The position numbers and the translations under genes were made by a program. The notes under the pieces were generated by a model. The model saw nothing but the letters and a program-made list of their open reading frames with translations, was not told where the DNA came from and ran no database searches. Below, one piece after another: positions 39,011-49,196 of a DNA stretch of 60,749 nt (position 1 is its first letter; every line of letters begins with the position of its first letter). The DNA comes from Hydrocarboniphaga sp. (GTDB taxonomy: Bacteria; Pseudomonadota; Gammaproteobacteria; Nevskiales; Nevskiaceae): contig NZ_JAQGNT010000060.1 of the NCBI RefSeq assembly GCF_028291725.1, positions 1 to 60,749 on the forward strand, written 5' to 3'.

Positions 39011-40198
39011 ATGCCCTCCTGGTTTCAGACCCGCCTGCCGCTGCTGGCGCTGGCCATCGCCGCATTCGCCATCGGCACTACCGAGTTCGTGATCATGGGG
39101 CTGCTGCCGCAGATCGCGGCCGATCTTGGGGTCACGATCCCTCGCGCCGGCCTGCTGGTCACCGGCTACGCGATGGGCGTGGTCGTCGGCGGCCCGATCC
39201 TGGTGCTGCTGCTGATCCGTATACCGCAGAAAAGCGCGCTGTTGCTGCTGATGAGTCTGTTCACGCTCGGCAACCTGGCCTGCGCACTGTCGCCGAACTA
39301 CGCGGTATTGATGTTGGCACGCTTCATCGCCGCGTTCTCCCACGGATCGTTCTTCGGCATTGCCGCCGTGGTCGCGACGCGCATAGTGCCCGAGCGCGAA
39401 GGCGCCCAGGCGGTAGGCCTGATGTTCGCCGGGCTGACCATCGCCAACATCGTCGGCGTTCCGCTGGGCGCGATGCTCGGCGAGGCCTATGGCTGGCGCG
39501 CGACGTTCTGGGCGGTGGTTGCGCTGGGCCTGGTCGCCGCGGCCGGCATCACGCAGTTCGTGCCGAAGCTGTCGGCCGAGGCCGCGCCGTCGCTGCGCCG
39601 CGAGCTGGCGGTCTTGAGGCGGCCGCAGGTGCTGCTGGCGCTGTGCATGACGGTGTTCGGTTTCGGCGGTGTGTTCACGGTCTTCACGTTTGTCGTGCCG
39701 ATCCTGCGCGACGCGGCGGGCGTGCCGCCGAATTTGATCGCCTGGGTGCTGATGCTGTTCGGCGCCGGCGCCACGCTCGGCACGCTGGCCGGCGGCCGCA
39801 TCGCGGACCGCGGCGTGATGCAGGCGCTGAGCCGCGTGCTGATATCGCTGATCGCGTTCTACGCGCTGTTCCCGCTGCTGATGAACAACGCGATCACCGC
39901 ATCGATCGGCGTATTCCTGGTCGGCGCCCTGGGTTTCGCGGCCGGGCCGGGCTTGCAGACGCGCTGCATGCAGCAGGCGCAGGGCGCGCCGCTGCTGGCA
40001 TCGACAATGAATCAGAGCGCATTCAACCTGGGCAATGCCGGTGGCGCGTATGTGGGCGCGGTGCTGCTCGGCAATGGCGCGAGTTATCACGCGCTGCCGT
40101 GGGCGGCGGCGTTGATTACGGTGCTTGGCCTGGGCCTGACGACGATCAGCTGGCGGATGGAGCGCCGCTCCAAAGTCGGCCCGCGTAGCTTGGGGTGA
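39011..40198 (+). CDS. MFS transporter, DHA1 family (AraJ/YdhP-like)
   Basis: 395 residues, 12 predicted helices. The first helix motif GTTEFVIMGLLPQIAADLGV is typical of the AraJ/Bcr-like sugar and drug efflux group, followed by SHGSFFGIAAVVATRIVP. Probably a proton-driven exporter. ATG 39011 is chosen over a TTG 6 bases earlier. The final residues (RSLG) and the TGA stop are encoded by a single-arm palindromic repeat that begins around 40185, so the native end may have been longer or different. Confidence 0.92.
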   Translation: MPSWFQTRLPLLALAIAAFAIGTTEFVIMGLLPQIAADLGVTIPRAGLLVTGYAMGVVVGGPILVLLLIRIPQKSALLLLMSLFTLGNLACALSPNYAVLMLARFIAAFSHGSFFGIAAVVATRIVPEREGAQAVGLMFAGLTIANIVGVPLGAMLGEAYGWRATFWAVVALGLVAAAGITQFVPKLSAEAAPSLRRELAVLRRPQVLLALCMTVFGFGGVFTVFTFVVPILRDAAGVPPNLIAWVLMLFGAGATLGTLAGGRIADRGVMQALSRVLISLIAFYALFPLLMNNAITASIGVFLVGALGFAAGPGLQTRCMQQAQGAPLLASTMNQSAFNLGNAGGAYVGAVLLGNGASYHALPWAAALITVLGLGLTTISWRMERRSKVGPRSLG

Positions 40199-40220
40199 GC
40201 GTAGCGAACCCCAACATCGG
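40185..40220. repeat. Palindromic repeat family D, single arm
   Basis: GTAGCTTGGGGTGAGCGTAG, then CGAACCCCAACATCGG, matches one arm of the element at 22755-22833. It overlaps the 3' end of the MFS gene and supplies its stop codon; the convergent gene ends 3 bases further on. Confidence 0.8.
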
Positions 40221-40222
40221 TG

Positions 40223-41074
40223 CTAGCGGCGGCTCATCAGCTGCGAGAAGCGTGCGGCAAACGTATGCACATCCCCGGGCCAGCGCGCCGAAACATAGAC
40301 TCCATCAATGACCACGAAGGCCGGCCGCGCGTCGACGGCCGAGTCGCGGAACAGGCCGCTGCTCTTGCGCAAGGCGCTGGCGGGCGCGTCCTCGAAGTCG
40401 TTCGGCGACGCCAGTTCGCGGCTGACCTCGGCCTGCACGCTACGATGGCCGCGCGGCTCGCCGCGCTGCTCGGAATACGTGCGGTAATACGAGGGATCCC
40501 AGAAGCGGCCGGCAAAGCGCATCAGCGACCAGGCCGAGGATTCGAGCTTCCAGCTCAGTGCAGTGGTGCGCCGGCCGTATAGCGCCGAGCGGCCGTCGGC
40601 GCGGCGTGCGCGAGCTGCGAGCACGACGCCATGACAGATCGCCGCGACCGGCTTGCCGCTGTCGAAGAACGCGCCGACGAAGGCCTGCAGCTGCGGGTCT
40701 TCCAGATACGCGCGCATGCCGCGCGACCAGTGGCCGCCGGGCAGCAGCAGGCCGTTGAAATCGGCCACTCGCAGCTCGTCGTAGCGCAGCGGTTTCAGGA
40801 ATGCCGCGTCGACCAGCATCGCGCGGTACGCGGCGCGCGCGTCGGCATTGGCGCGCAGCATCAGGCCGAGCAGCTTGAGCTTGCGCAGCAGCGGCACGAA
40901 GCTCCAGAAATCCAGGCCTTCGCCGCTGAGCATCATCGGATCGGCGGTGGCCGGCTCGCCGTCCGGCGTCGCGAACAGCACGCGATGGCCGTCCTGGCGC
41001 AGCCGCTGCCAGGACACTGCGGCCTCGCTGGGATCGAAGTCGCGCGAGGGCAGGGGCATGATCACGGTCTTCAT
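40223..41074 (-). CDS. DJ-1/PfpI family protein (class I glutamine amidotransferase-like)
   Basis: 283 residues. The flavodoxin-like core has the DJ-1/PfpI nucleophile elbow AICHGV (Cys near residue 141) preceded by GLLLPGGHWSRGM. Members are glyoxalase-like, chaperone or protease-like proteins. The lower half (about 150-280) is longer than in PfpI and contains an Arg-rich segment. Start ATG 41074. It may be co-transcribed with the upstream DUF4169 gene, which ends 9 bases before it. Confidence 0.82.
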   Translation of the reverse strand: MKTVIMPLPSRDFDPSEAAVSWQRLRQDGHRVLFATPDGEPATADPMMLSGEGLDFWSFVPLLRKLKLLGLMLRANADARAAYRAMLVDAAFLKPLRYDELRVADFNGLLLPGGHWSRGMRAYLEDPQLQAFVGAFFDSGKPVAAICHGVVLAARARRADGRSALYGRRTTALSWKLESSAWSLMRFAGRFWDPSYYRTYSEQRGEPRGHRSVQAEVSRELASPNDFEDAPASALRKSSGLFRDSAVDARPAFVVIDGVYVSARWPGDVHTFAARFSQLMSRR

Positions 41075-41082
41075 CGCCGCTT

Positions 41083-41277
41083 TCAGGACGGTTCTTGAGG
41101 ATCGTGCTCGCGCTTGAGCTGATCGAGCCGGCGCTGCGCTTCTTCGGCCTGCGCGGCTTCGAGGGTTTTCTGCTGCTTGCTGCGGCCGAAGCGCACGCGA
41201 TTTTCCGCCGCCAGCGCCTCGGCGTTCTGCTTGTCGCGGCGCTTGCGCGCCTTGTTGAGATTGATGACGTCGGCCAT
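41083..41277 (-). CDS. DUF4169 family small protein
   Basis: 64 residues, highly charged and helical. It starts MADVINLNKARKRRDKQNAE, the DUF4169 signature. It is probably an extended coiled helix; the function is unknown. It precedes the DJ-1-like gene on the same strand with a 9-base gap, and a family A repeat lies just upstream. Confidence 0.75.
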   Translation of the reverse strand: MADVINLNKARKRRDKQNAEALAAENRVRFGRSKQQKTLEAAQAEEAQRRLDQLKREHDPQEPS

Positions 41278-41305
41278 GCACAGCAGTTTAAACCGGCCAG
41301 CAAAG

Positions 41306-41396
41306 CGTAGGTCGTATATGGACTCCTCCCTTGCCGACGTGAGGCCGCGATTGCGCATTGATGCGTGCACGTCGGCAAGGGATTGCCGACCTACGG
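41306..41396. repeat. Palindromic repeat family A, copy 4
   Basis: The left arm is partly replaced (GTAGGTCGTATATGGACTCC) and the right arm is intact. The TAG stop of the amidase gene at 41391-41393 lies inside the right arm. Confidence 0.85.
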
Positions 41397-42953
41397 GGTG
41401 AGCTGCGGCGCCGGGAACGCTCCGCGCGCTTTCTCGAAGGCCGCCGCCATGCGAATCAGCTGCGGTTCGCTCCAGGCCGTGCCGATGAACGACAGGCCGA
41501 CCGGCAGTCCCTGGACCAGGCCAGCCGGCACGCTGATGTGCGGATAGCCGGCGATCGCCGCTGATTGCGCCGCGCCGCCGATGCCGCGATCGCCGAGTAC
41601 CGGGTCGATCAGCCAGGCCGGCCCTTTTGTCGGTGCCACCAGCGCATCCAGATGATGCGCGCGCAGCACCGCATCGATGCCGTCGACACCGGCGGCCTGC
41701 TTCGATCGCATCCGCGCCTCGCGATAGGCCTGGTCGCTCAGTGGGCCCTTGCTCTGCGCCTGCAGGAACAGCTCCTGGCCGAACAGCGGCATCTCGAGCG
41801 CGCGCATGGTGTCATTGAACGCGATCAGATCGGCCAGGTTTTTTGGGCCGCCCTGACGCGTCGCCAGGTAAGGGCCGATGCGGTCCTTGAACTCGTACAG
41901 CAGCACGCTCAGCTCGTCGGCGGCGAGCGCGGGGTCGCGCTGGAGTTCGGCCGGATCGACGAGTTCGGCGCCGCCGGCGCGCAGCAGCGCCAGCGCCGAC
42001 TCGAAGACCGCGTCGACGCCGTCGTGATAGCCGCTCAGATTGCGCGCGACGCCGATGCGCAGGCCCTTCAGATCGCCGCCATCGGCCGGCAGCTGCAGAC
42101 GGCCGATGAAGCCGTCCGGTATCGCCGGCGCCGCCGTATCGGACGGATCGCTCGCCGCCATCACGCGTAGCAAGGCGAGCGCGTCGCCAAGATTGCGCGC
42201 CATCGGCCCGGCCGTGTCCTGGCTGAACGCGATCGGGACGATGCCGCGGCGGCTGATCAGGCCGAGCGTCGGCTTGATGCCGACCACGCCGTTGACGCTG
42301 CTCGGGCAGACGATCGAACCATCGGTTTCGGTGCCGACCGCCAGTACCGCGAAGCCGGCCGCGACCGCGACCGCCGAACCGGCGCTGGAGCCGCAGGGGC
42401 TGCGCAGCGGCGCGTAGGCATTGCGCGTCTGCCCGCCGCGCGCGCTCCAGCCGCTCAGCGAATGCGTGGAGCGGAAGTTGGCCCATTCGCTCAGATTGGT
42501 CTTGCCGAGCAGCACCGCGCCGGCATCGCGCAGACGCTTGACCAGCGCCGCGTCGGTGGATGGATGCGAGTCGAGCAGCGCCAGCGAGCCGGCGGTGGTG
42601 AGCATGCGGTCGGCGGTGTCGATGTTGTCCTTCAGCAGCAGCGGAATGCCGTGCAGCGGGCCGCGTGCTCCGGTCTGCAGCCGCTCCGCGTCGAGCGCGG
42701 CGGCGATCGCGTCCGCATCCGGATTCAGCTCGATCACCGACTGCAGCCGCGGCCCGCGGCGATCGAGCGCCTCGATGCGCGCGACGAAGTAGGCGGTCAG
42801 TGCGCGCGAACTCAGTTCTTTGCGATCCATCGCCGCCTGCAGCTCGGCGACGCTCATGCTCTCGTAGGCCGGCGTCGCGATCGATGCATGACTGATGCCG
42901 AGGCCGAGGCTTGCCATGCACAGCCGATGCAATAGCGCGAACCGGCCGCGCAT
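41391..42953 (-). CDS. Exported amidase-signature family hydrolase
   Basis: 520 residues. A signal peptide (LLHRLCMASLGLGISHASIA) precedes the amidase domain: catalytic Lys in LLLKDNIDTADRM, Ser-cisSer-Ser region SPCGSSAGSAVAVAAG, and GTETDGSIVCPSSVNGVVG. It hydrolyses amides, perhaps peptide amides or glutamyl amides, in the periplasm. It precedes or accompanies the M20 peptidase, which is also exported, and both may serve a peptide ligand for the TonB receptor at 44662. The stop codon comes from the palindromic repeat. Confidence 0.92.
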   Translation of the reverse strand: MRGRFALLHRLCMASLGLGISHASIATPAYESMSVAELQAAMDRKELSSRALTAYFVARIEALDRRGPRLQSVIELNPDADAIAAALDAERLQTGARGPLHGIPLLLKDNIDTADRMLTTAGSLALLDSHPSTDAALVKRLRDAGAVLLGKTNLSEWANFRSTHSLSGWSARGGQTRNAYAPLRSPCGSSAGSAVAVAAGFAVLAVGTETDGSIVCPSSVNGVVGIKPTLGLISRRGIVPIAFSQDTAGPMARNLGDALALLRVMAASDPSDTAAPAIPDGFIGRLQLPADGGDLKGLRIGVARNLSGYHDGVDAVFESALALLRAGGAELVDPAELQRDPALAADELSVLLYEFKDRIGPYLATRQGGPKNLADLIAFNDTMRALEMPLFGQELFLQAQSKGPLSDQAYREARMRSKQAAGVDGIDAVLRAHHLDALVAPTKGPAWLIDPVLGDRGIGGAAQSAAIAGYPHISVPAGLVQGLPVGLSFIGTAWSEPQLIRMAAAFEKARGAFPAPQLTP

Positions 42954-42995
42954 CAAGCCGAGTCGAATGCGGGTGTGGATTTCGAACTCACGACA

Positions 42996-44441
42996 CTACT
43001 TCTGGCTGCCGTAAATCTTGACGATCTCGTACAGGAACACGCGTCCGTCCATCAACGATTTCACGCGAATGCGTTCGTTGAGGCCATGCATGTGGCTGCC
43101 TTCGGCATCGTGAAACATGCCGGACAGGCCGTAGGTGGGAATACCGGCCGCATTCAGAAAACGGCCGTCGGTGGCGCCGGTCGACATCGTCGGCACGATC
43201 GCGACACCCGGCCAGATGGTGTCGGCGATCTTGCGTACCGGCTGCATGATCTGCGCCGTCAGCGGCGGCGCCGGGCCGACCACCACCGGCTCGTCCGAGG
43301 GCTTGATCGCGATCTTGTCGTCGGCCAGCACCATGGCCAGCGTCTTCTGCACCTCGGCCACCGGCACGCCCGGCAGGATGCGGCAGTTGACGTTGGCGGT
43401 GGCGCGCTGCGGCAGCGCGTTCGGCGCATGGCCGCCGGACAACTGCGTGGCGACGCAGGTGGTGCGCAGCATGCTGTTCCACATCGGATTCGCGGCCCAC
43501 AGACGAGCCTGCGCATCGGTGTCCGGCGGGGTTTTCAGCACCGCCTGTATGTCCGCGGCAACATCCGGTGCAACCAGCTTCGATTGCGCTTCGAAATAGC
43601 CGCGCGTCGCCTCGTTCAGCGCCAGCGGAAACGGGTACGCGGACAGGCGCATCAGCCCGGCCGCCAGTCTATAGATCGCGTTGTCCGGCACCGGCCGCGA
43701 GCTGTGGCCGCCGCCACTGGTGGTCGAAAGCTCGAAGTCCTCGTAAACCTTTTCGCCCGCCTGAATCTGCAGCGATACCGGCTTGCCGGCGGCATCGAGT
43801 TCGCCGCCGGCGCCCTCGTTCAGCGCGAACGCGGCCTGCAGCGCAGCCGGCTGGTTTTGCAGCAGCCAGCGCACGCTGTTGAAGTGCTCGGAGGTTTCTT
43901 CGCCGCAGGTCAGCGCCAGCTTGATGTCGCGCCTGGGTTTATAGCCTTGAGTCCTGTAGCGAATCATCGCGTCGGTGAACACCGCGGCCATCGCCTTGTC
44001 GTCGCTGGCACCGCGTGCGTAGAACCAGCCGTCCTCCTCGACCAGCTTGAACGGATCGCGCTGCCAGTCCTCGCGCCTGGCTTCGACGACGTCGATATGT
44101 GCGAGCAGCAGCACCGCTTCGAGTTTCGGCGAGCTGCCGTGCAGCGTCGCGATCAGCGCCTGTTCGCGCGGATGATCGGCCGGGCCGAGGATCTGCAGAT
44201 CGCGATCCGCAAAGCCGGCAGCAGACAAGCGCGCCGACATCGCTTTGGCGGCGGCGCTGCAGTCGCCGGCCGACAGTGTGGTATTGATTTCGATCAGCTC
44301 GCGATACAGATCACGGAACCCCGGCTCGCCATCGTTCTGCGCGCTCGTGCTGCCGCACACCATCGTCAATGCTGTGGCGGCGATCACGGCGATGACGCGG
44401 CGCGGCTGAGGTGCCGCGGCTGGCACGCGAGTGCGGTTCAT
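42996..44441 (-). CDS. Exported M20 family metallopeptidase
   Basis: 481 residues. A signal peptide (VIAVIAATALTMVCGSTSAQ) is followed by the M20 catalytic core: LLAHIDVVEA (zinc His and the catalytic Asp), ARGASDDKA (bridging Asp), CGEETSE (base and zinc Glu), and HGLNER near the end. A dimerisation domain lies between. It cleaves C-terminal residues or dipeptides. ATG 44441 has AGGGA 8 bases upstream. Divergent from the TonB receptor; about 40 bases upstream of the amidase start on the same strand. Confidence 0.93.
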   Translation of the reverse strand: MNRTRVPAAAPQPRRVIAVIAATALTMVCGSTSAQNDGEPGFRDLYRELIEINTTLSAGDCSAAAKAMSARLSAAGFADRDLQILGPADHPREQALIATLHGSSPKLEAVLLLAHIDVVEARREDWQRDPFKLVEEDGWFYARGASDDKAMAAVFTDAMIRYRTQGYKPRRDIKLALTCGEETSEHFNSVRWLLQNQPAALQAAFALNEGAGGELDAAGKPVSLQIQAGEKVYEDFELSTTSGGGHSSRPVPDNAIYRLAAGLMRLSAYPFPLALNEATRGYFEAQSKLVAPDVAADIQAVLKTPPDTDAQARLWAANPMWNSMLRTTCVATQLSGGHAPNALPQRATANVNCRILPGVPVAEVQKTLAMVLADDKIAIKPSDEPVVVGPAPPLTAQIMQPVRKIADTIWPGVAIVPTMSTGATDGRFLNAAGIPTYGLSGMFHDAEGSHMHGLNERIRVKSLMDGRVFLYEIVKIYGSQK

Positions 44442-44661
44442 GACTTCATCCCTGGTGGCGATCATCGACGGTAGCGCCGCGGCGTGGCCGGAGGCAAGAG
44501 TGATTTCCGCCGTGCCCGCCCGCGCAAGCGCAAGAGGAATCTCCCGGCGCTCCAGTGAGGAGCCGCAGTATTGAAGGCGCGGCCTTGCGGCATGAAACTT
44601 GATGAAACAATGCCCGCAGCGCCAGGGGCGGCACGCACAAAACTAAAGAGAGGGAGTTCTC

Positions 44662-47592
44662 ATGGACAGGAACAAACAGGCAGTAGCCCGTCACGCTTCA
44701 CGCCTGCTGTGGGGTGGCGCGCTGCTCGCCGCTTTCGGCGGGACCGCGCCGGCGCTAGCGCAGAGCGGGCCAGCACCGAGCGACGAGCCCGTAGCGATCG
44801 AAACCATCATCGTCACAGGCTCCCACATCCGCAAGGCGGAGGCCGAGGGTGCGGCGCCGGTGCAGACGCTGAGTCGCGAGGACATCGAGAACAGCGGCCT
44901 GCGTAGCATTGGCGACATCCTGTCGCAGCTGTCGGTGAGCGGCTCGGCGCTGAATACCAAGTTCAATTCGGCGGGCAACTTCGGCTTCCCGCCCGACGGC
45001 GGTGGTGTCGGCTCCGGCTCGGCCACGGTCGCCCTGCGTCAGCTGGGCGCCAAACGCACGCTGGTGCTGGTGGACGGCCTGCGCTGGGTCAACGAGTCGT
45101 CCGCGTCGGGTGTTTCGGCGGCAGTCGACATCAACACGATCCCGATGAGCATGGTCGACCACATCGAAATCCTGACCGACGGCGCATCCGCGGTCTACGG
45201 ATCGGACGCGATCGGCGGCGTGGTCAACATCATCACCAAGAAAAAGCAGGACGGCATCCTGTTCGATGCGTACGGCGGCGACTACTCGACCGGCGACGGC
45301 AAGACCAAGTCGGCCAACGTGTCGTTCGGCGGCAGCGGCGATAAGTACGACTACTTTGTCGACCTGAGCTACTTCGATCAGAACGGCATCAGCTCCAACG
45401 CCACCGCGCAGTCACGCTATCCGGTGCCGGGCACCGGTGTCGCTTTCGGCAGCTCGGCGATCCCGACAACGCGCACCGTGTTCACGCCGACCGATCCCAC
45501 CCAGACTTACGGAACCCTGTGTCCGATCGATCCGGATGCGGGTGTGTCGGTCTGCGACATCACCGCCAACGGCAACGCTCCGAGTGGCGGCGTGCAGAGT
45601 TTCCCGACCGGCTTTCACCAGTTCAGCGGCGCGGATCGCTTCAATTTCGCCGAGTACAACCTGCTGCTGACGCCGTCGACACGCAAGGCGATCTTCGCGC
45701 AGACCAGCTACCAGCTGCTCGATCACGTGAAGTTCTCGGTCAAGGGCCTGTACCAGAATCGCGAGTCCGTGAACCAGGCTGCGGCCGAGCCGATCTTCAT
45801 CGGCGCCGGCGCCGGTACCGGCGGCCTGGCGGATACCGTCGGCGTCGACGTGAGCAATCCCTACAACCCGTTCGGCGTCACCCTCGATTCGAGCAATCTC
45901 GCGTTCGCCGGCATGCGTCCGCTGGCCGGCGGTCCGCGCGTGTTCTCGCAGAACGTCGACACGCTGTATCTGACCGGCGGCCTGCAGGGTGACTTCGACC
46001 TGTTCGGCAAAAACTACAACTGGGACGCGCACTACATCGACAGCAGCAACCGCGCGCAGCAGTACGTGACCGGCACCTACAACATCGCGCACATCCAGCG
46101 CGCGCTTGGCCCGGTGTCCAATTGCGACGGTACTATCGCGACGGGCAACTGCGTGCCGCTGAATTTCTTCGGCGGTCCGGCGGGCCTTACGCAGGACATG
46201 CTGAACTACATCCAATTCACCGAGAACGATCACAGTGAACAGACGCTGCACTCGGTCTCGGCGAACGTCTCCGGCCCGATTGTCACGCTGCCGGCTGGCG
46301 ACCTGAGCTTTGCGGCCGGCTATGAATCGCGCCGCCTGCACGGCGAATACGCGCCGGATTCGGTGGTGACCGCCGGTGAAACCAACGGTGTGCCTTCGCA
46401 GCCGACCTCGGGCGGTTACACCGTCGACGAAGGCTACATCGAACTGTCGGTTCCGCTGCTCGCCGAGATGCCCGCGGTCTATGCGCTGGAGTTCGATTTT
46501 GCATCGCGCTATTCCGACTACGACACTTTCGGCGACACCACCAACAACAAGTACGGCCTGCGTTACCAGCCGATCAAGGATCTGACCCTGCGCGGCACTT
46601 ATGCGGAGGGCTTCCGTGCTCCGTCGGTCGGCGAACTGTTCGCCTCGTCCAGCCGCTTCGACGCGACGATCGAGGATCCCTGCTCGAACGCGACCAACGC
46701 GCAGACGATCGCCAACTGCTCGGCGCTCGGCGTGCCGGCCGGCTTTGAACAGGCGAATACGCAGATCTCGGTGCAGACTGGCGGCAACAGCAGCCTGCAG
46801 CCCGAAACCTCGGAGAGCACCACCTTCGGTTTCGTCTACAGCCCCTACTGGGCCGAAAGCCTGCCGTTCACCAAGCGTATCGATCTGGAAGTCACGTACT
46901 ACAAGATCAAGCTCGACGACGCGATCCAGTCGCTGGACGCGCAGACCCAGCTCGATCGCTGTGTCGCGACGTTGTCAGACGCTTTCTGCGGTGGTATCAC
47001 TCGCGGCACGACCGGCGACATCAACGGCTTCAGCAACAAGCTGCTGAACCTGGGCACGATCGACGTGAAGGGTTACGACTTGACGCTGTCCTGGCTCAGC
47101 CCGGTCACGCCGGCCGGCAAGTTCGGCCTGAGCTTCAATGGTACTTACATGCAGGAGTACAAGTCGGTCTCCAAGGCCACCGGCCTTCAGGAGCCGCGTA
47201 CAGTCGGCATCGAAGTCGCGGATAGCGGCATCCCGCGCATCCGCGGCAACCTGCGTGCGAGCTACGAGCTGAGCCGCTTCAATGCGAACTGGACAATGCG
47301 CTACATCAGCGCGCTGAAAGAAAGCTGCAACGACGACATCCTGTCTGATTTTCCGCAGTTGTGTTCGGATACTGACAAGGCGACGAACCGGCTCGGCGCG
47401 GTGGTCTACAACGACGCGCGCGTTTCGTACAAGCTGCCAGTCAAGGTCGACGCCACCGTTTCGGGGGGCGTCAACAACATCTTCGACAAGGCGCCGCCTG
47501 ATTGCCTGAGCTGCTCGCTCAATGGCTACGACGCCTCGCTGTACGATCTGCCCGGCACTTACGGCTACGTGCAGGCTTCGGTCCACTACTGA
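44662..47592 (+). CDS. TonB-dependent receptor (peptide/oligomer type)
   Basis: 976 residues. Signal peptide ending ALAQSGP, then TonB box-like [12 protein letters not shown]. The plug domain (about 55-180) shows [20 protein letters not shown] and [20 protein letters not shown], features of the large TonB receptors used for peptides or plant oligomers in Xanthomonadales and relatives. The barrel ends [15 protein letters not shown] is 9 bases before the ATG. A strong intrinsic terminator follows. Divergent exported M20 peptidase and amidase genes suggest a peptide-derived substrate. Confidence 0.94.
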   Translation: MDRNKQAVARHASRLLWGGALLAAFGGTAPALAQSGPAPSDEPVAIETIIVTGSHIRKAEAEGAAPVQTLSREDIENSGLRSIGDILSQLSVSGSALNTKFNSAGNFGFPPDGGGVGSGSATVALRQLGAKRTLVLVDGLRWVNESSASGVSAAVDINTIPMSMVDHIEILTDGASAVYGSDAIGGVVNIITKKKQDGILFDAYGGDYSTGDGKTKSANVSFGGSGDKYDYFVDLSYFDQNGISSNATAQSRYPVPGTGVAFGSSAIPTTRTVFTPTDPTQTYGTLCPIDPDAGVSVCDITANGNAPSGGVQSFPTGFHQFSGADRFNFAEYNLLLTPSTRKAIFAQTSYQLLDHVKFSVKGLYQNRESVNQAAAEPIFIGAGAGTGGLADTVGVDVSNPYNPFGVTLDSSNLAFAGMRPLAGGPRVFSQNVDTLYLTGGLQGDFDLFGKNYNWDAHYIDSSNRAQQYVTGTYNIAHIQRALGPVSNCDGTIATGNCVPLNFFGGPAGLTQDMLNYIQFTENDHSEQTLHSVSANVSGPIVTLPAGDLSFAAGYESRRLHGEYAPDSVVTAGETNGVPSQPTSGGYTVDEGYIELSVPLLAEMPAVYALEFDFASRYSDYDTFGDTTNNKYGLRYQPIKDLTLRGTYAEGFRAPSVGELFASSSRFDATIEDPCSNATNAQTIANCSALGVPAGFEQANTQISVQTGGNSSLQPETSESTTFGFVYSPYWAESLPFTKRIDLEVTYYKIKLDDAIQSLDAQTQLDRCVATLSDAFCGGITRGTTGDINGFSNKLLNLGTIDVKGYDLTLSWLSPVTPAGKFGLSFNGTYMQEYKSVSKATGLQEPRTVGIEVADSGIPRIRGNLRASYELSRFNANWTMRYISALKESCNDDILSDFPQLCSDTDKATNRLGAVVYNDARVSYKLPVKVDATVSGGVNNIFDKAPPDCLSCSLNGYDASLYDLPGTYGYVQASVHY

Positions 47593-47608
47593 TGAGGTAG
47601 TGGTTGTT

Positions 47609-47649
47609 AAAAAGCCGCCCGATCGAAAGATCGGGCGGCTTTTGCTTTT
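47609..47649 (+). terminator. Intrinsic terminator of the TonB receptor gene
   Basis: AAAGCCGCCCGATC, loop GAAA, then GATCGGGCGGCTTT followed by TGCTTTT. This is a 14-bp perfect stem with a T-rich tail, 16 bases after the stop. Confidence 0.9.
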
Positions 47650-47728
47650 GTAGGTCGGCAATCCTTTGCCGACGTGAGGCCTCGGTTGCGCATCGGAGAT
47701 ACACGTCGGCAAAGGATTGCCGACCTAC
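47650..47728. repeat. Palindromic repeat family A, copy 5
   Basis: Complete pair of arms (GTAGGTCGGCAATCCTTTGC facing its complement) directly behind the terminator. The short central sequence resembles copy 1 (GAGGCCTCG). Confidence 0.9.
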
Positions 47729-47789
47729 ATCGGGATTCAGCAATAGTGGACCTGGCCGAGAGCCTACGCGCCGACCGCGGCCATGCCGC

Positions 47790-48332
47790 CTATTCGGCTT
47801 TCCTGGCCGCATCCTGTGCCTCGATCAGGCGGCTCATGTCGATCGTCAGCCAGACGTACTGACCGGCGTCTTTGGACGAGCTGAAGTAACGAGTCAGGGC
47901 CTTGGTTTCTTCGACGCAGGGCGCGCACCAGCTGGCCGAATATTCCACGAGCAGCCACCGGTGCCGGGGCAGCGCGGCGAGCGTGATCGGCTTTTGTGTC
48001 GCGTCCATCAGGCCAGCGAAGTTTTCGCCGATGTACTCGCCATACGGGATCGGTACGCAGCTGCCCTTGCCGTCGTCGACGCAGCAGTAAGCGTCGCCCA
48101 GGGTCTTCTTCACTTCGGCGAGATCGGCGGGCCATGCCTCCGGTTGCAGCATCTTGCCGCCAGCGTCATACACAAAGGTCCGCGGCAGACTGAAGCTGCC
48201 AATGGCGCCGAGCTGCGCGTCGCTGAAATGACCAAGCAGATGCGGCGTCGCTATGGAAGTATCGGCAGCACCGGCGGTGTACGCCACGCTTGCCAGCGTC
48301 AGCAGCAGGGCTGCTGCATCGCGCCTACGCAT
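47790..48332 (-). CDS. Exported thioredoxin-like protein
   Basis: 180 residues. The signal peptide (AAALLLTLASVAYTAGAA) is followed by a thioredoxin fold whose active site is WCAPC in EYSASWCAPCVEE (near residue 134). An insertion with a CC pair (DAYCCVDDGKGSC) lies earlier. It probably reduces or oxidises disulfides in the periplasm. It overlaps the GFA gene's last 8 bases, so the two are co-transcribed. Confidence 0.82.
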   Translation of the reverse strand: MRRRDAAALLLTLASVAYTAGAADTSIATPHLLGHFSDAQLGAIGSFSLPRTFVYDAGGKMLQPEAWPADLAEVKKTLGDAYCCVDDGKGSCVPIPYGEYIGENFAGLMDATQKPITLAALPRHRWLLVEYSASWCAPCVEETKALTRYFSSSKDAGQYVWLTIDMSRLIEAQDAARKAE

Positions 48333-48765
48333 CGGGGGTTTTCTCGGCCGCCGGATACTCGCCGGCGTATTGCGGCAAACCGTCGTCGATCGCCAGCCAG
48401 TTGGCTTTCGACGCCGTGTGAAAGTGAAACTCCGGGCCTGCCGGCAAGGGCTCGTTGATCAGCCCGACGCGCAGGCGCAGCAGCTCGGGCGTCGCGTCGC
48501 GGGCGCTGTAGACCGGTGATCCGCAGCGGCTGCAGAAAAAGCGCCGCTTGCCCGGCGACGACTCGTAGGCCTTCAGCAAGTCGGCGCCGGCGATCAGTTG
48601 AAACGAGGATTTAGCGACCGGCGAGTTGCTGGCGAACGCAGAGCCCTGGGCCTTGCGGCATTGTGAGCAATGGCAGAGCTGGATCGGCGCCAGCTCTGCA
48701 TCGACGCGGTACTGGATGCCGCCGCACAGGCAGCTGCCGGTGTAGCTGCCTGCGTATAGGCCCAT
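48325..48765 (-). CDS. GFA/CENP-V family zinc protein
   Basis: 146 residues. The glutathione-dependent formaldehyde-activating fold with its zinc cysteines: SCLCGGIQY, LCHCSQCRKAQG, and FFCSRCGSPVYS. Members bind glutathione or small adducts; true formaldehyde activity is not assured. Its stop overlaps the start of the exported thioredoxin gene. The small membrane-protein gene ends 13 bases before its start. Confidence 0.9.
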   Translation of the reverse strand: MGLYAGSYTGSCLCGGIQYRVDAELAPIQLCHCSQCRKAQGSAFASNSPVAKSSFQLIAGADLLKAYESSPGKRRFFCSRCGSPVYSARDATPELLRLRVGLINEPLPAGPEFHFHTASKANWLAIDDGLPQYAGEYPAAEKTPDA

Positions 48766-48778
48766 GCGCTCGCTCCCG

Positions 48779-48982
48779 TCAGAGCCGGATGAAATACGGT
48801 GCCGCCACCAGTGCGATACCGATCGCCACCAACAGCCAGGTGTTGGCGATGAAATACGGATACGCCATCAGCAGCAGCCCGCAGACCAGCGGCACCAGCT
48901 TGCCCTGCTTCTTGCCGTACAGGAAGAAACCCAGCCCGACCGAGCCGAATAGCACGCCCCAAAGAAGATTCGCCTGGTTCAT
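48779..48982 (-). CDS. Small membrane protein, 67 residues
   Basis: Two or three hydrophobic helices (LLWGVLFGSVGLGFFLYG, LVPLVCGLLLMAYPYFI, LVAIGIALVAAPYF) with a basic loop GKKQGK. This small inner-membrane family is widespread in proteobacteria and of unknown function. Upstream of the GFA/thioredoxin pair on the same strand, probably the first gene of that set. Confidence 0.75.
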   Translation of the reverse strand: MNQANLLWGVLFGSVGLGFFLYGKKQGKLVPLVCGLLLMAYPYFIANTWLLVAIGIALVAAPYFIRL

Positions 48983-49085
48983 CTGGACTCACGACACCAG
49001 TAGCGTGTAATCGGTGAATGGCATTCTGGCCACACACTGGCAATCTTTTGCCGGCGCGCACCGTTGGGGGCCCCATCGCCGCCTG

Positions 49086-49153
49086 TGTAGGAGCGGGTCA
49101 TACCCGCGACTCAGGCCTTGAGCGGCACAGTCGCGGGTATGACCCGCTCCTAC
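49086..49153. repeat. Palindromic repeat family B, copy 2
   Basis: Arms GTAGGAGCGGGTCATACCCG and complement, nearly identical to 14201-14268. It occupies much of the gene-free stretch 48983-49196; a decayed half of a family A arm lies near 49037. Confidence 0.88.
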
Positions 49154-49196
49154 CGGTGCAGCTCGTGTTCGGATGCTGATCACTGATTACAGGCTG